64,000 nt of DNA from Nitrobacter sp047149785 (GCF_047149785.1 NZ_BAAGBE010000001.1:248001-312000); one strand, 5' to 3'; positions 43,329 through 53,049 are shown, numbered from the stretch's first letter. The notes: generated by a model from the letters alone, not told the origin. Translations and numbers: made by a program.

Positions 43329-45728
43329 TCACTTTTCCGGGATCGCAGGGAACCGCGTTTCAAGCTCCAAAGCAGCCGCATCAATCGCAGGGGAGGGAGC
43401 CCTTTCCAATTGGCAGGCATAGGCTCGCAAAGGGTAAGAGCCGCTGACGGGATCATAGAATTCATTGCTGATCAGCTTGCTGAAGTTCAGAGAAATATCC
43501 CCCGCATCCGCCGTGCTATCCGGGCGGTCGGACCAGCCATACTGGGCGCAAATGACATCCTTTTCGAGGGCGCGATTGAATCTTGCGCGCGCGCGGATCG
43601 CGCCCTGGTGGGAACGGATGATCACCCAGTCAAGTTCATCGATGCCGCGGGCGCGCGCCGTATCGGGATGCACCTCGATGAGCGGATCCGGCATTTTGTC
43701 GCGCAGGCTGCGGAGATTGCGAAACTGGCTATGGCAGAAGTAGGTCCATTTGGCCGATGTCAGCCGCAACGGGAAGCGCTCGCGCCACTCCGGATGTCGT
43801 TCCGCGCTGGCGGCGGGCGCCACGTAATCCGGCAGGGCAGGCTGGCCGATATCGCGCAAGGCTTGCGAATAGATTTCGATGCGACGGGTGGGCGTGGCAA
43901 AGCCGTGCCGGGTGTATTTCCGGTATTCCGTCGAGAGCGGAAGCGCGACGCCTTCCGGATGCGCCCGCAGCGTTTCCAGCGTCACGTGCGACGACTCCAG
44001 CATACAGGACATGCCGGCGTCGATACTGCCACCGAAGAACCGGTCCTTGAGACCCAGCCGCTGCGCGAGTTCGAAAGCGATCCAGGTATCCGAACGGGAT
44101 TCTCCGCGCGGTGGCACCACAGCCCTGCGCAATTGCAACAGTGCGTCTGCTTCCTGGCTGACGCGAAATCCGTCCGCGATCCCCTCGCGCTCCCATGCCG
44201 ACGAGACCGGCAATACCACATCGGCTTCGGCGGCCATCGGCGTGAGAAACAGGTCGCAATGAACATAGAAATCAAGTTTTCGGAGCGCGCGCGTACCTTC
44301 ATCCGGACTGGGACGGCTGTGCAGAAGGCTGGAACCGAAGGCCACCAACCCTTTGACGGGGTAGGGTCGTTCCTCGAGAATGGCGCGATACAGTTCACGC
44401 GTGGTGATCCAGCCGTTTTTCGCCGGGCCAAGCGGGCGTTCCGTCAATCCGAGCGTTTTTGCGCGCTGCGCGGGCGAAATAAAGTCGCGGCCGAACACGT
44501 TGTTGAGTTCTGGTTTGGCGAAATAAACATTCCCGCCCGGCGCGTCGATGTCGCCGGTCAGCGCATATAGAAGGCACATCGCGCGGTTGGTCTGCGTGGC
44601 ATTGGTACTTTGTCCGACGCCCGACCATGCGTAGTAGGAGACAGGCCCGTGCGTGTGCAGTATTTCGGCGACCTGTCGCATCTGGTCGGCTGGCACGCCG
44701 GTAATCTGCTGCGTCCTCTCCGGGGAATAGGTCCGGCACAAGTCCGCATATAAATCAAACGCCGGCCGGCAGGCGATATTGCCGTGCAAGGTCTCGACGT
44801 CAAACGTGCCGGCGAGGGAAAGATGGCCCGACGAGGCGTTGTGTTGCGGCTCGCGACCGCAAACTGTGGGTCGCCCGGCCGCTTCGTCCCACGCTACGTA
44901 ACGATCCGCGCCACCGTCTTTCTTCAGATCGGATTCGGCAAGGAAGCGTCCATTGTCATTCCGGATCAGGAAAGGGCCATTGCTCCACGCCGCGATGAAA
45001 TCCCGATCGTACCATCCGCGTTCGATCATGATGCCGGCGATGCCCAATGCCAATGCGCCATCGGTGCCCTGCCGCACCCGCATCCATTGGTCGGCCTTGT
45101 GCGCCAGTCCTGCTTGCCGCGGGTCTATGACCACGAGCTTCATGCCGCGCTTCTTGGCCTCAGCGATTGCCGAGGCTTGCGCCAGCCAACAGGTTGTCGG
45201 GTTGAATCCCCACAACATCAGACATCCGGTGCGTTCGAAATCCGGCATGCCGCTGTCCGCGCCGAAGGTGAAGGCGGTGGCGAAATCCTTGTGCCAATTG
45301 CAGATATGAGCTGTCGCGACCGCGTTGGGGCTGCCGAAGCCATTGATCAGGCGATAGATCCAAGGCATCGCATCGCTGATGGCGGTGCCGCTGGAGGTGG
45401 TGACGCTGAAAGCGACCGACTCGGGCCCGTACCGCCTCGCCGCGTCTTTCATGTGCCCGGCGGTGAAGCTCAGCGCTTCCTCCCATGAAATAGCTTGCCA
45501 GCCAGCGTCCGGCTCGCCCTTCGGGCGGGTTCTCTTGAGGGGGGTCAACAGGCGATCCGGGCTGTTGACGAGTTCGGGCGCGGCCTTGCCCTTGATGCAG
45601 AAATTCCCGCCGGTCGGATGGCTTGGATCCGGTTCGACCTTGGTCAGAACACCATTCTCGACCGTGGAAATACAACCGCAATGCGAGATGCACAACGCGC
45701 AGTATCCGCGGATTCGCTGCAGAGTCAT
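43329..45728 (-). CDS. Molybdopterin oxidoreductase (DMSO reductase family)
   Basis: 799 residues. N-terminal [4Fe-4S] motif CALCISHC...NFCIKG (about 10-45), then the Mo-bisMGD domains and a C-terminal MoPterin dinucleotide-binding domain (about 680-790). A Cys in TAHICNWHKD is in the usual place for the Mo ligand. There is no Tat signal, so it should be cytoplasmic. The substrate is not evident; the family includes formate dehydrogenases, nitrate reductases and sulfur-oxyanion enzymes. It is divergent from the nsrR-like gene. The ATG at 45728 is chosen because the longer frame (to 46007) has no homologous features. Confidence 0.85.
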   Translation of the reverse strand: MTLQRIRGYCALCISHCGCISTVENGVLTKVEPDPSHPTGGNFCIKGKAAPELVNSPDRLLTPLKRTRPKGEPDAGWQAISWEEALSFTAGHMKDAARRYGPESVAFSVTTSSGTAISDAMPWIYRLINGFGSPNAVATAHICNWHKDFATAFTFGADSGMPDFERTGCLMLWGFNPTTCWLAQASAIAEAKKRGMKLVVIDPRQAGLAHKADQWMRVRQGTDGALALGIAGIMIERGWYDRDFIAAWSNGPFLIRNDNGRFLAESDLKKDGGADRYVAWDEAAGRPTVCGREPQHNASSGHLSLAGTFDVETLHGNIACRPAFDLYADLCRTYSPERTQQITGVPADQMRQVAEILHTHGPVSYYAWSGVGQSTNATQTNRAMCLLYALTGDIDAPGGNVYFAKPELNNVFGRDFISPAQRAKTLGLTERPLGPAKNGWITTRELYRAILEERPYPVKGLVAFGSSLLHSRPSPDEGTRALRKLDFYVHCDLFLTPMAAEADVVLPVSSAWEREGIADGFRVSQEADALLQLRRAVVPPRGESRSDTWIAFELAQRLGLKDRFFGGSIDAGMSCMLESSHVTLETLRAHPEGVALPLSTEYRKYTRHGFATPTRRIEIYSQALRDIGQPALPDYVAPAASAERHPEWRERFPLRLTSAKWTYFCHSQFRNLRSLRDKMPDPLIEVHPDTARARGIDELDWVIIRSHQGAIRARARFNRALEKDVICAQYGWSDRPDSTADAGDISLNFSKLISNEFYDPVSGSYPLRAYACQLERAPSPAIDAAALELETRFPAIPEK

Positions 45729-46098
45729 GGGTGTCGTCCGTGTAGATTTGCATGCAGGAAAGAGGGGTTTGTCGGGACGATCCAGGCGCCGGCATCTGGC
45801 AGAAAGTATCGACGAACCTTCCCCGGTGCGGGCGCCGGCTCCGTCGATCACAGCGCCATCCTGATCGGGGTCACCCTCAAACGAGATTGCACCTCTGTCC
45901 AGACCGGACAGCGTGGAACTGGTATGCGTCGCCACGGACGGTTCTCCTGTCCATCGCGAGCCATCAGCGGGTGCCAGCCGGTAGCGGGTTCGTGACGATC
46001 CCTCCACAGCATGGAGACTTGCTAAAGACGCTGGATAAGTTCATCTTTTCAAAAATGCTCACGTTCTGGCCACACGATTTGCTGGCGGCGGAATCCCG
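45729..46098. other. Divergent intergenic region, molybdoenzyme / nsrR
   Basis: 370 bases with start sites for both genes. An AT-rich stretch, catcttttcaaaaatgc near 46040-46058, is a weak match to an NsrR half-site and may mean autoregulation; I see nothing firmer. Confidence 0.3.
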
Positions 46099-46527
46099 AT
46101 GCGATTGACAAGCTTTTTCGACTATACGCTTCGCCTGCTGATGTATGCGGCGACCCATAGCGATCGGTTGATCACCATCGAGGAGACCGCGGGCGTCTAC
46201 GGCATCTCGCGCACCCACCTTATGAAAGTCGCCAATCAACTTACGCGTTCGGGCTATCTCAAAGCGGTGCGCGGCAGGTCGGGCGGACTTATGCTTGCCA
46301 AACGGCCGAACCGGATCAAGCTCGGCGACGTTTTGTGCGCGACGGAGCCGGATTTCGCGCTTGTGGAATGTTTTTCAGCGAACAACCGCTGTCCGATCTC
46401 GTCGCGCTGCCGGCTGCGGACGCCGTTGAGGGAAGCATTGGCCGCATTCACGGCGACTCTTGATCGCTACACGCTCGCTGATCTTATCCTCAATCCGAAA
46501 GATTTCGGGATTCCGCCTGCCGCATAA
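46099..46527 (+). CDS. nsrR: Rrf2-family NO-sensing repressor (NsrR-like)
   Basis: 142 residues with the Rrf2 opening MRLTSFFDYTLRLLMYAA, a winged helix (HLMKVANQLTRSGYLKAVRGRSGGLMLA) and three Cys in CFSANNRCPISSRC, the pattern of the NsrR [4Fe-4S] cluster. NO destroys the cluster and releases DNA. It lies just upstream of the TPR gene and ncgABC-nirK, with palindromes that could be its operators. Confidence 0.92.
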   Translation: MRLTSFFDYTLRLLMYAATHSDRLITIEETAGVYGISRTHLMKVANQLTRSGYLKAVRGRSGGLMLAKRPNRIKLGDVLCATEPDFALVECFSANNRCPISSRCRLRTPLREALAAFTATLDRYTLADLILNPKDFGIPPAA

Positions 46528-46677
46528 AGCAGCCCGTGATCCGGCCCTATACCGACAAGCAACAATAGCGTGACGGCCTGGTCCGTCGCTCCGTTAAGGC
46601 GCCGGCGCGCCGGACGCTGTTGCCTTCACATCACGACCGTTTCCGAATTTTCAGTTTTTCGATTTTTGGACTGTACA

Positions 46678-46702
46678 AACATACATTCTAAGTACATGTT
46701 TA
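46678..46702. promoter_or_regulatory. NsrR-like palindrome before the TPR gene
   Basis: AAACATACATT-CTA-AGTACATGTTT, with outer arms AAACAT/ATGTTT, 38 bases before the next start codon. Form and place suit an NsrR operator. Confidence 0.55.
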
Positions 46703-46739
46703 CCCTCACGAGGCACAAGAGCCATTCGCAGCGTGGGGC

Positions 46740-47390
46740 ATGAGCGAAGCACCTGTAAATCAAAAGCAGCGTTCCAGGAGATGGAGAAAGCTGTACGTCG
46801 CGTCCTCGGCTGCCGGAGTTATGGTCGGTGTTGCGGCCGCGTTGTGGTTCACGCATTTGCCGCCCCTGACGACTCACCACGTTACCGTGTCGCTGAACAG
46901 CGCGGCTACGGCGCCGCCGGTGCCGCTCGAAGGCTTGTCCGATTTGCCCAAGCTTGTGGACGTGAAGGATGCAAGCCGACCTTGGCAGATCGCGGGTGGC
47001 GCATTGCTGCAGATTGGACTTCCCCGGTTCAGCATTCCGATGCTTGAACGGGCGATTCAGCACGATCCGGACAACAACGTGCTTCATGTCGCATTGGGGG
47101 AGGCGCTCGCGTTGTCGGATGGCGGTTTGATATCGGATCGCGCCAAGGCCGAATTCGAGTTTGCGCTCCGAAATGATCCCAACGATCTGATTGCGCGATT
47201 CTATATGGGACTTTGGTTGCTGCAGAATGGCAAGGCAAAGCCCGCGCTGGTCAAATGGGTGGGCCTGATGCGGACAGTGGGAAGCGACCAGATGTGGAAC
47301 GATCGGCTATGGATGGTGATGCCCGCTGCTGCGCAGGAAGTCGGCATCAACGAGCTTACGCTGCAAGCGTTGTGTACCGCAGCGATGTAG
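46740..47390 (+). CDS. TPR protein with membrane anchor (CycH/NrfG-like)
   Basis: 216 residues: an N-terminal basic stretch, one membrane helix (about 18-40), then TPR helices (PMLERAIQHDPDNNVLHVALGEALAL, AKAEFEFALRNDPNDLIARFYMGLWLLQNG), like the C-terminal part of CcmI/CycH or NrfG, which guide haem attachment to apocytochromes. Next to two cytochrome c genes, it may help mature them. NsrR-like palindromes lie on both sides. Confidence 0.7.
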   Translation: MSEAPVNQKQRSRRWRKLYVASSAAGVMVGVAAALWFTHLPPLTTHHVTVSLNSAATAPPVPLEGLSDLPKLVDVKDASRPWQIAGGALLQIGLPRFSIPMLERAIQHDPDNNVLHVALGEALALSDGGLISDRAKAEFEFALRNDPNDLIARFYMGLWLLQNGKAKPALVKWVGLMRTVGSDQMWNDRLWMVMPAAAQEVGINELTLQALCTAAM

Positions 47391-47494
47391 TGGACCGCAT
47401 AACGATGAGAGACGGACCGCTCAAATCCGGCGCGATGATCCCGTGCGTAATTGATGTTCTGGTGAAGGCTCCATCGTTGGATTCTTTTTGGTGT

Positions 47495-47520
47495 AAAAGA
47501 TGCATTTTAAATGTTGCTTT
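47495..47520. promoter_or_regulatory. NsrR-like operator candidate upstream of ncgA
   Basis: AAAAGATGCATTTTAAATGTTGCTTT contains AAGATGCATTT, close to the enterobacterial NsrR half-site, and an imperfect second half. The 306-base gap 47391-47696 holds this and the site at 47683. Confidence 0.5.
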
Positions 47521-47682
47521 ATGACCCCGAAGATGTCACCAATCGGCCGTTATCAGTTCTTGCGGGTTGGGGGCGCGTCGTGATCACCAGTACTGTTCGG
47601 CATCATCGGCGCCAGTACGACTGGATGCCCGACGGATAAGAGCCGCTCACTTTACAGTCGAGTTGATAGCGGTTTATCAAAA

Positions 47683-47705
47683 AACATCAATATGAAATGC
47701 ATGTT
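47683..47705. promoter_or_regulatory. Second palindrome at the ncgA start
   Basis: AACAT-CAATATGAAATGC-ATGTT, similar in its arms to the palindrome at 46678. It overlaps the first possible ATG of ncgA (47697), so either the true start is 47706 or 47712, or binding would block early elongation. Confidence 0.4.
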
Positions 47706-48773
47706 ATGTCCATGATCCAGGAACGCCGTGCGCTGCGCGCACGTCTCGCTAAATTCATCGTTGCCGCAAGCATCGCCGGCGCCGTCGCGAGTCCACCCGC
47801 CGCATCTGCCGAGACCCGTCATTTTTCAATGTCTATCGAGGACACGATCCTCAGGCTGGTCGGCAAGCAGACCTTTCACACCTTTTCCTTCAACAGCCAG
47901 ACTCCTGGTCCGTTGATCCATGTGAAGGAGGGGGATGACGTCGAGGTCGAGGTCGAAAACAACACGACGCTGCCCCACACGATTCATTGGCACGGCATGT
48001 TTCAACGCGGCAGCTGGAAAAACGACGGCGTCCCCGACATTACGCAGCCGGCGATCCCGCCCGGCGAGACCTTCACCTATCGCTTCAAGGCCGAGCCGTC
48101 CGGCACCATGTGGTACCACTGTCACGTCAACGTCAACGAACACGTCGCGATACGCGGCATGTGGGGTCCGTTGATCGTCGATCCGAAAGATCCGCCGCCG
48201 ATCGAAAAGGAAGTTACTAAAGATTACATCATGATGTTCTCCAGTTGGTCTTCTGCCTGGGCCAACAAGCCCGGCTACGGCGGCGTCCCCGGCGACGTAG
48301 AGGATTTCTTCACCATCAACGGCAAGGCTTTTCCCGACACCCAGCCATTGCGGATCAAAAAAGGCGATGTCGTCCGCATCCGCCTGATCGGCGCCGGCGA
48401 CGAAATGCATTCCATCCACATTCACGGCCATGACTTCGAGGTCTATGCCAAAGACGGCCGGCCACTCGCCAATCCTTACCTCGCCGACACGATCCTGTTC
48501 GGACCGGGCGAGCGCTACGACCTGATTCTGCGCGCCGACAATCCCGGCATCTGGATGGTGCACGATCACATCGACAAGCACACGGTGAACGGCACTCAGC
48601 CGATGGGCGGCATGATGACGACCATCGAATACGCGGAAATCCCAGTGAAGGACCAGGCTTTCTATAAATGGAAAAACAAAAAGTTCGTGCCCGATTTTTA
48701 TTACGAGGAGTCGATGAAAAAGCCGTACGGCATGTACGAGAGCCAAGCCCTCAAAGGCGATCCCGCGCCCTAG
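47697..48773 (+). CDS. ncgA: Two-domain multicopper oxidase (NcgA/BcoA-like)
   Basis: Up to 358 residues: signal peptide (cut near ASA-ET), then two cupredoxin domains. Copper motifs are HWHG and WYHCHVNVNEH in domain 1 and HSIHIHGHDF and HDHIDKH...MGGMM in domain 2. The size and order match the blue copper oxidase NcgA of the Nitrosomonas ncgABC-nirK operon. The periplasmic enzyme's substrate is not established. ATGs at 47697, 47706 and 47712 are all possible; none has a strong ribosome site. Confidence 0.88.
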   Translation: MHVMSMIQERRALRARLAKFIVAASIAGAVASPPAASAETRHFSMSIEDTILRLVGKQTFHTFSFNSQTPGPLIHVKEGDDVEVEVENNTTLPHTIHWHGMFQRGSWKNDGVPDITQPAIPPGETFTYRFKAEPSGTMWYHCHVNVNEHVAIRGMWGPLIVDPKDPPPIEKEVTKDYIMMFSSWSSAWANKPGYGGVPGDVEDFFTINGKAFPDTQPLRIKKGDVVRIRLIGAGDEMHSIHIHGHDFEVYAKDGRPLANPYLADTILFGPGERYDLILRADNPGIWMVHDHIDKHTVNGTQPMGGMMTTIEYAEIPVKDQAFYKWKNKKFVPDFYYEESMKKPYGMYESQALKGDPAP

Positions 48774-48795
48774 TTCCATCGAAAGGAGAGTAGAT

Positions 48796-49473
48796 ATGAA
48801 AGGGCTTTTACTCGTCGTCGCCGGTTTGACCGCGGCATTCCTGAGCAGCGCCAGCGCTGCCGATAAACTGGATCCGAGCTGTGGCAGTTGTCACGCGCTG
48901 GTCAAGCCGACCGACACGTCGCTGGACAGGCTGATGAACCTCAAGGGTCCAGACCTTTGGTATGCCGGCAGCAAGTTCAACAAGGATTGGCTGGTGTCCT
49001 GGTTGCAGGATCCCAAACCCATACGTCCTGCCGGCTTTCCGTATTTCAAGCACATCAAGAAGGGCGCCAAGCATGATGAGGTCGACCAGTCCACGATCCC
49101 GGCGCACCCGAAGCTGAAGAAGGCGGATGCCGAAGCGGCCGCGGCGGCGTTGATGGCTTTGAAAGCCCCTGCCGATCTCGTTCCGGCCGGCGCCTTCAAG
49201 GGCGATATGAAGGGCGCGCGCATGGGCTCGCTTGCGTTCGTCAAGTTTCGTGGCTGTGTCGCGTGCCATCAAGGCGACAAAGGCGAAGGCGGTCTTTCCG
49301 GACCGCGGTTGACCGATGCCGGAGCGCGGCTGCAGCCCGATTTCATCGCCGCCTACACGGCCAATCCGCAGCGTTTCGAACCGCACATCTGGATGCCGAC
49401 GTCGAATTTGAAGGATCTGGATATCCAGCGACTAACCGCGTTTCTGGTGCAACTGGGCCAAGGAGGCAAGTGA
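48796..49473 (+). CDS. ncgB: Periplasmic dihaem cytochrome c (NcgB-like)
   Basis: 225 residues: signal peptide ending ASA-AD, haem motifs CGSCH (about 29-33) and CVACH (about 154-158). Two class I-like halves. GGAGAG precedes the ATG. It lies 22 bases after ncgA and overlaps ncgC by one base. It should pass electrons between the quinol/bc1 side and NirK or NcgA. Confidence 0.88.
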   Translation: MKGLLLVVAGLTAAFLSSASAADKLDPSCGSCHALVKPTDTSLDRLMNLKGPDLWYAGSKFNKDWLVSWLQDPKPIRPAGFPYFKHIKKGAKHDEVDQSTIPAHPKLKKADAEAAAAALMALKAPADLVPAGAFKGDMKGARMGSLAFVKFRGCVACHQGDKGEGGLSGPRLTDAGARLQPDFIAAYTANPQRFEPHIWMPTSNLKDLDIQRLTAFLVQLGQGGK

Positions 49474-49829
49474 TGAAAACGCAAATGGTGGCGGCCATGG
49501 CCGGTCTGGTTGTGCTGCTCGCGTCATCGACGAGCCAGGCCGACCAGTCGAGCGAGCAGATCTACGGTGTCTATTGCGTGCAGTGTCACGGCCTCCAGCG
49601 CAACGGCACCGGCATCAACGTGCCCGCGCTTTCGGTGAAGCCGCGCGATCACACCGATGCCAAGAGCATGGGCGACACCTCCGATGACGAACTGGTCAAG
49701 GCCATCACGGAAGGGGGACTCGCCGTCAACAAGTCGGTGCTGATGCCGACCTGGGGTCACGTCCTGTCGAAAGACCAGATCAAAGGTCTGGCCAAGTATC
49801 TGAGGCAGGTTTGCAAATGCGGGAAGTGA
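49473..49829 (+). CDS. ncgC: Periplasmic monohaem cytochrome c (NcgC-like)
   Basis: 118 residues: signal peptide to about residue 23 (SQA-DQ), one haem motif CVQCH, and Met in SVLMPTWGHVLS as the sixth ligand. TGATG links its start to the ncgB stop, and AGGAGG lies before it. A likely direct electron donor of NirK by position. Confidence 0.88.
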   Translation: MKTQMVAAMAGLVVLLASSTSQADQSSEQIYGVYCVQCHGLQRNGTGINVPALSVKPRDHTDAKSMGDTSDDELVKAITEGGLAVNKSVLMPTWGHVLSKDQIKGLAKYLRQVCKCGK

Positions 49830-49894
49830 ATCAAACGGGGAAGCCGTACCAAATCATGAAGCGGAGAGCGATTGTGAAGGGGAGATCGATTTCA

Positions 49895-50845
49895 ATGACG
49901 ACTGCAGGTTTGAAGAAGAGCGCGATCACGGGGGGCCTCGCGGCCGCTCTCATACTGGCCGGCGCCGCGATCACCGCGGCCCAGGCCAAGACCGTCAAGG
50001 TCGAACTGACGGCCAAGGAGGTTACTTTGCCGGCCGATAACGAGGGCCACACGTTCGCCGCCTGGACCTACAACGGCGAGATTCCTGGTCCGCTGATCCG
50101 GGCGACCGAAGGCGATACCATCGAATTCACCTTGAAGAACGATGCCGCCAACAAGAAATCGCATTCCATCGACATGCACTCCGCGCGCGCCGATGTTCTG
50201 ACGCAGTTTGCGCCGATCAAACCCGGCGAGACCAAGACCTTCTCGTATGTTGCAGAGCACCCCGGTGTATTCTTCTATCATTGCGGTGCTGATCCGATGA
50301 TCCAGCATATTGCCCGCGGCATGATCGGGGCTGTCATCATCGATCCCAAGGATCCCAATGCTATGCCCAAGGCCGATCGCGAATACGTTCTGATCGAGCA
50401 TCAGATGTTCGATAATCCTGAAGACGTCGACAGCATGATGGCGAACAAGTGGAAGCACGACGCCTTCAACGCCGTTCCGTTCCAGTATGACCCGGTGCAT
50501 GATGAGCACGCGACGCAGACTCTCGAGGCCAAGCCTGGTGAGCGCGTGCGCATCTATATGGTCAATGCCGGTCCCAACGAGTTTTCCGGATTTCATCCGA
50601 TCGCAGGCATCTGGGACAGGGTCTATCCCTCCGGCAACCCGAAGAACGTGCTGGTGGGGATGCAGAATTACACGCTTGCGCCGGGCGACGCCGCGACGTT
50701 CGATCTCATCTCGCCGAAGGAAGGCGCCTATGCGTTGGTGAACCATTCCATGCGGGCCGCGCTTTCCGGCGCGATCGCGATCATCATGTTCAGCAACAAG
50801 GCCGATCCCTCGATGGGTCATGGGGACAAGATCCTGGTGCGCTGA
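49895..50845 (+). CDS. nirK: Copper nitrite reductase (NO-forming)
   Basis: 316 residues from MTTAGLKKSA: signal peptide (cut near AQA-KT) and two cupredoxin domains. Type 1 copper ligands H90, C130, H138, M143; type 2 ligands H95, H129, H284; catalytic Asp D93 (HSIDMH) and His H234. This is the short form typical of nitrifiers. It reduces nitrite to NO in the periplasm. The start is chosen for GGGGAG upstream and for the signal peptide; an ATG at 49856 is also open. It is the last gene of ncgABC-nirK. Confidence 0.93.
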   Translation: MTTAGLKKSAITGGLAAALILAGAAITAAQAKTVKVELTAKEVTLPADNEGHTFAAWTYNGEIPGPLIRATEGDTIEFTLKNDAANKKSHSIDMHSARADVLTQFAPIKPGETKTFSYVAEHPGVFFYHCGADPMIQHIARGMIGAVIIDPKDPNAMPKADREYVLIEHQMFDNPEDVDSMMANKWKHDAFNAVPFQYDPVHDEHATQTLEAKPGERVRIYMVNAGPNEFSGFHPIAGIWDRVYPSGNPKNVLVGMQNYTLAPGDAATFDLISPKEGAYALVNHSMRAALSGAIAIIMFSNKADPSMGHGDKILVR

Positions 50846-50857
50846 CGCCAGGTCCCA

Positions 50858-50885
50858 GACGTGGAGCGTCTCGGCGCTCCACGTC
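50858..50885 (+). terminator. Hairpin after nirK
   Basis: GACGTGGAGCG / CGCTCCACGTC, an 11-bp perfect stem with a 6-base loop, 13 bases past the nirK stop. No T-run follows; still the likely operon end. The rest of the 353-base gap to 51198 shows no gene. Confidence 0.65.
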
Positions 50886-51198
50886 AAAAGCGAACGTTGA
50901 ATCGCGTGATTGTCGCGCGACATTGGACGCAAGGCGGCGGACGGTAGATATATCCGGTGCCGCGTTCATGTATCGGTAACAATAACCCGGATCGAACCGG
51001 CATCGCTGCGCCCGTGTGGAAGATGCGGCTCTGTTTGTGCGTCCGATTTAACCAACCTACAAGGTGACGGAACTATCCTTCTGCTGCGGAAGGAAGGGCC
51101 GTCGTACTTATGTTTGCGCCCAGCCGGTTGTAATTCGCAAGAGCCTGAAAGTCCGGGAGTTTCCCCTTTCAGTGCGTGGTGAAGGGTTGGGAAGGTTC

Positions 51199-53049
51199 AT
51201 GTCCGGTGCGCCTGAGCGGAGCAAAATGTCTGTTGTCGCGAGCGAGGGGGCAACGTTAGCGTCAGATGGTTTGCAAATCGATCGAACAGGTTTGTGTTTC
51301 AACGACAGCATTTCCGCCCGGCTGAATTTCCTGAGCAAAGTCGTCGGATCGCTTCCCGCAGGGGTGACGGTTCAGGACGAGGAGGGAAATTTCGTTCTCG
51401 TGAATGCCGCCGCCGCGGCGCAATTCAATATGCCGGCACGTGACATCGTTGAAGCGACGTCGGGCACCCGTTTCCTTTCCGGAGAATTGAACAATCGCAG
51501 GCATCTTGCCCGGCGGGTGCTGCAATCGGCCAAGACCAGGATATCCGAAGAGCTGATCCAGACGGATCATGCGACAAAGTCCTATCTCACCACGCACAAG
51601 CCTGTCCTGATTTCGAACAGAAAACTCCTGCTTTCGAGTTCTGTCGATATCAGCCGGCAAAAGGCGATCGAGCAGGAGCTTTTTCGTTGCGCATACTACG
51701 ACGAACTGACGGGGTTGCCGACCAGGCGGGTGATTGAGCAACACGCCAACAGTCTTATCCGTGAGGGACGATCGCCGGTCAGATTTGCGGTCGCATTTCT
51801 CGATATCGATAATTTCAAGCACATCAACGACTATTACGGCCATGCGTCCGGTGACGGGCTTCTCGTCGAGGTCGCCAGGCGTCTGGGTCTTGGTCTTCGT
51901 GCCACCGATATGCTGTCCCGGATCAGCGGCGACGAGTTTCTGCTTCTGCTGAACCCCGTCGAGAGCGACGCAGAGGTCGCCGAATACATCGAATTCGTGT
52001 TGCAGCGGCTCAAGGCGCCGTTTTTCATCGACGGATCGGAATTGTTCGCATCGGCATCGATCGGGGTCAGCATCTATCCGGATCACGGCAGCAGTTACGA
52101 CGTGCTGCGCCAGAACGCTGACACCGCGATGTATCGCATCAAGAACGAAACCAAAGGCGCGGCCGCCATTTTCGATTCGGGGATGCAGCACGAGGCTTTG
52201 ACCCGAATGGAGATCGAACAGTCGCTGCGGCTCGCGATTCTCGACAAACGCTTCTGTTGCGCGTTCCAGCCCAAGGTCGATATCGAGACCCGGCAGGTCA
52301 AGGGCATCGAGGCGCTGGTCCGGCTGCGCGATGACGAAGGGATCATACAGGAACCTGGTACGTTTATCGATCTCGCGGTCGAACTCGGGCTGATCGACGA
52401 TCTGACGCATCTGGTCCTGGCCGAGATCATGAGATCCATCGATCTCATCGATGACACTTTCGGCGCCGGCGCAGGCATCAGCATCAATGTCGCCGCCAAG
52501 CAGGCCGGCAATGTGGCATTCATGACTTCCTTCGCGCGGGCGCTCGAAAGGACCGGCTGTCCGGCGCGGTTCATCGTCGAGGTCACGGAAGATGCGTTCG
52601 TGGCAAAAACCCGTTTCCAGACAGAAATCCTGCCGATCCTGCGAAGGCTCGGCGTTGGAATCTCCATCGACGACTTCGGTATCGGATATTCGTCCCTGTC
52701 GGCTCTTGCGGATATCACGGCCGATGAAATCAAGATCGACCGGTCGTTCATTGTCGATATCCACAAGCGTCCGCGCAGCCAGGGCATCCTGAAGGCGATC
52801 GAGTCTCTCAGCGAGGCTTTGGGAATGACGGTGATCGCGGAAGGCGTCGAGACCTTCGAGGAACTCGCTTATCTGCAAGCCGCGACCCGGATCAGATACG
52901 CGCAGGGATTCTATTTTTCCGAACCCGTCTTCCTCGAAGGACTGAAGCCCGGCAGGCGGACGGCCAGCGAAGGTCGCAAGAGTCCGGCCAGCAGGGCTGT
53001 TCAGGAAAGTCGCCCGGCCTATTCTCGCGCCACCGGCTATGGTCGCTAA
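51199..53049 (+). CDS. PAS-GGDEF-EAL cyclic di-GMP protein
   Basis: 616 residues: PAS-like sensor (about 40-160), GGDEF domain (about 175-335) with RISGDEF as signature, and EAL domain (about 350-590) with GIEALVRL, SINVAAKQ, EVTED, DDFGIGYSS, KIDRSF and AEGVET, so the phosphodiesterase residues are all there. The first Gly of GGDEF is Ser, a change that can still be active. It makes or breaks cyclic di-GMP. GGAAGG lies just before the ATG at 51199; 51226 is the other choice. It is 350 bases past nirK, without a clear link. Confidence 0.92.
   Translation: MSGAPERSKMSVVASEGATLASDGLQIDRTGLCFNDSISARLNFLSKVVGSLPAGVTVQDEEGNFVLVNAAAAAQFNMPARDIVEATSGTRFLSGELNNRRHLARRVLQSAKTRISEELIQTDHATKSYLTTHKPVLISNRKLLLSSSVDISRQKAIEQELFRCAYYDELTGLPTRRVIEQHANSLIREGRSPVRFAVAFLDIDNFKHINDYYGHASGDGLLVEVARRLGLGLRATDMLSRISGDEFLLLLNPVESDAEVAEYIEFVLQRLKAPFFIDGSELFASASIGVSIYPDHGSSYDVLRQNADTAMYRIKNETKGAAAIFDSGMQHEALTRMEIEQSLRLAILDKRFCCAFQPKVDIETRQVKGIEALVRLRDDEGIIQEPGTFIDLAVELGLIDDLTHLVLAEIMRSIDLIDDTFGAGAGISINVAAKQAGNVAFMTSFARALERTGCPARFIVEVTEDAFVAKTRFQTEILPILRRLGVGISIDDFGIGYSSLSALADITADEIKIDRSFIVDIHKRPRSQGILKAIESLSEALGMTVIAEGVETFEELAYLQAATRIRYAQGFYFSEPVFLEGLKPGRRTASEGRKSPASRAVQESRPAYSRATGYGR

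Noticed and set aside
45729..46007. N-terminal extension of the molybdoenzyme up to 46007
   Set aside because: The frame is open but Ser/Arg-rich without signal or domain; the family begins close to the first Cys motif.
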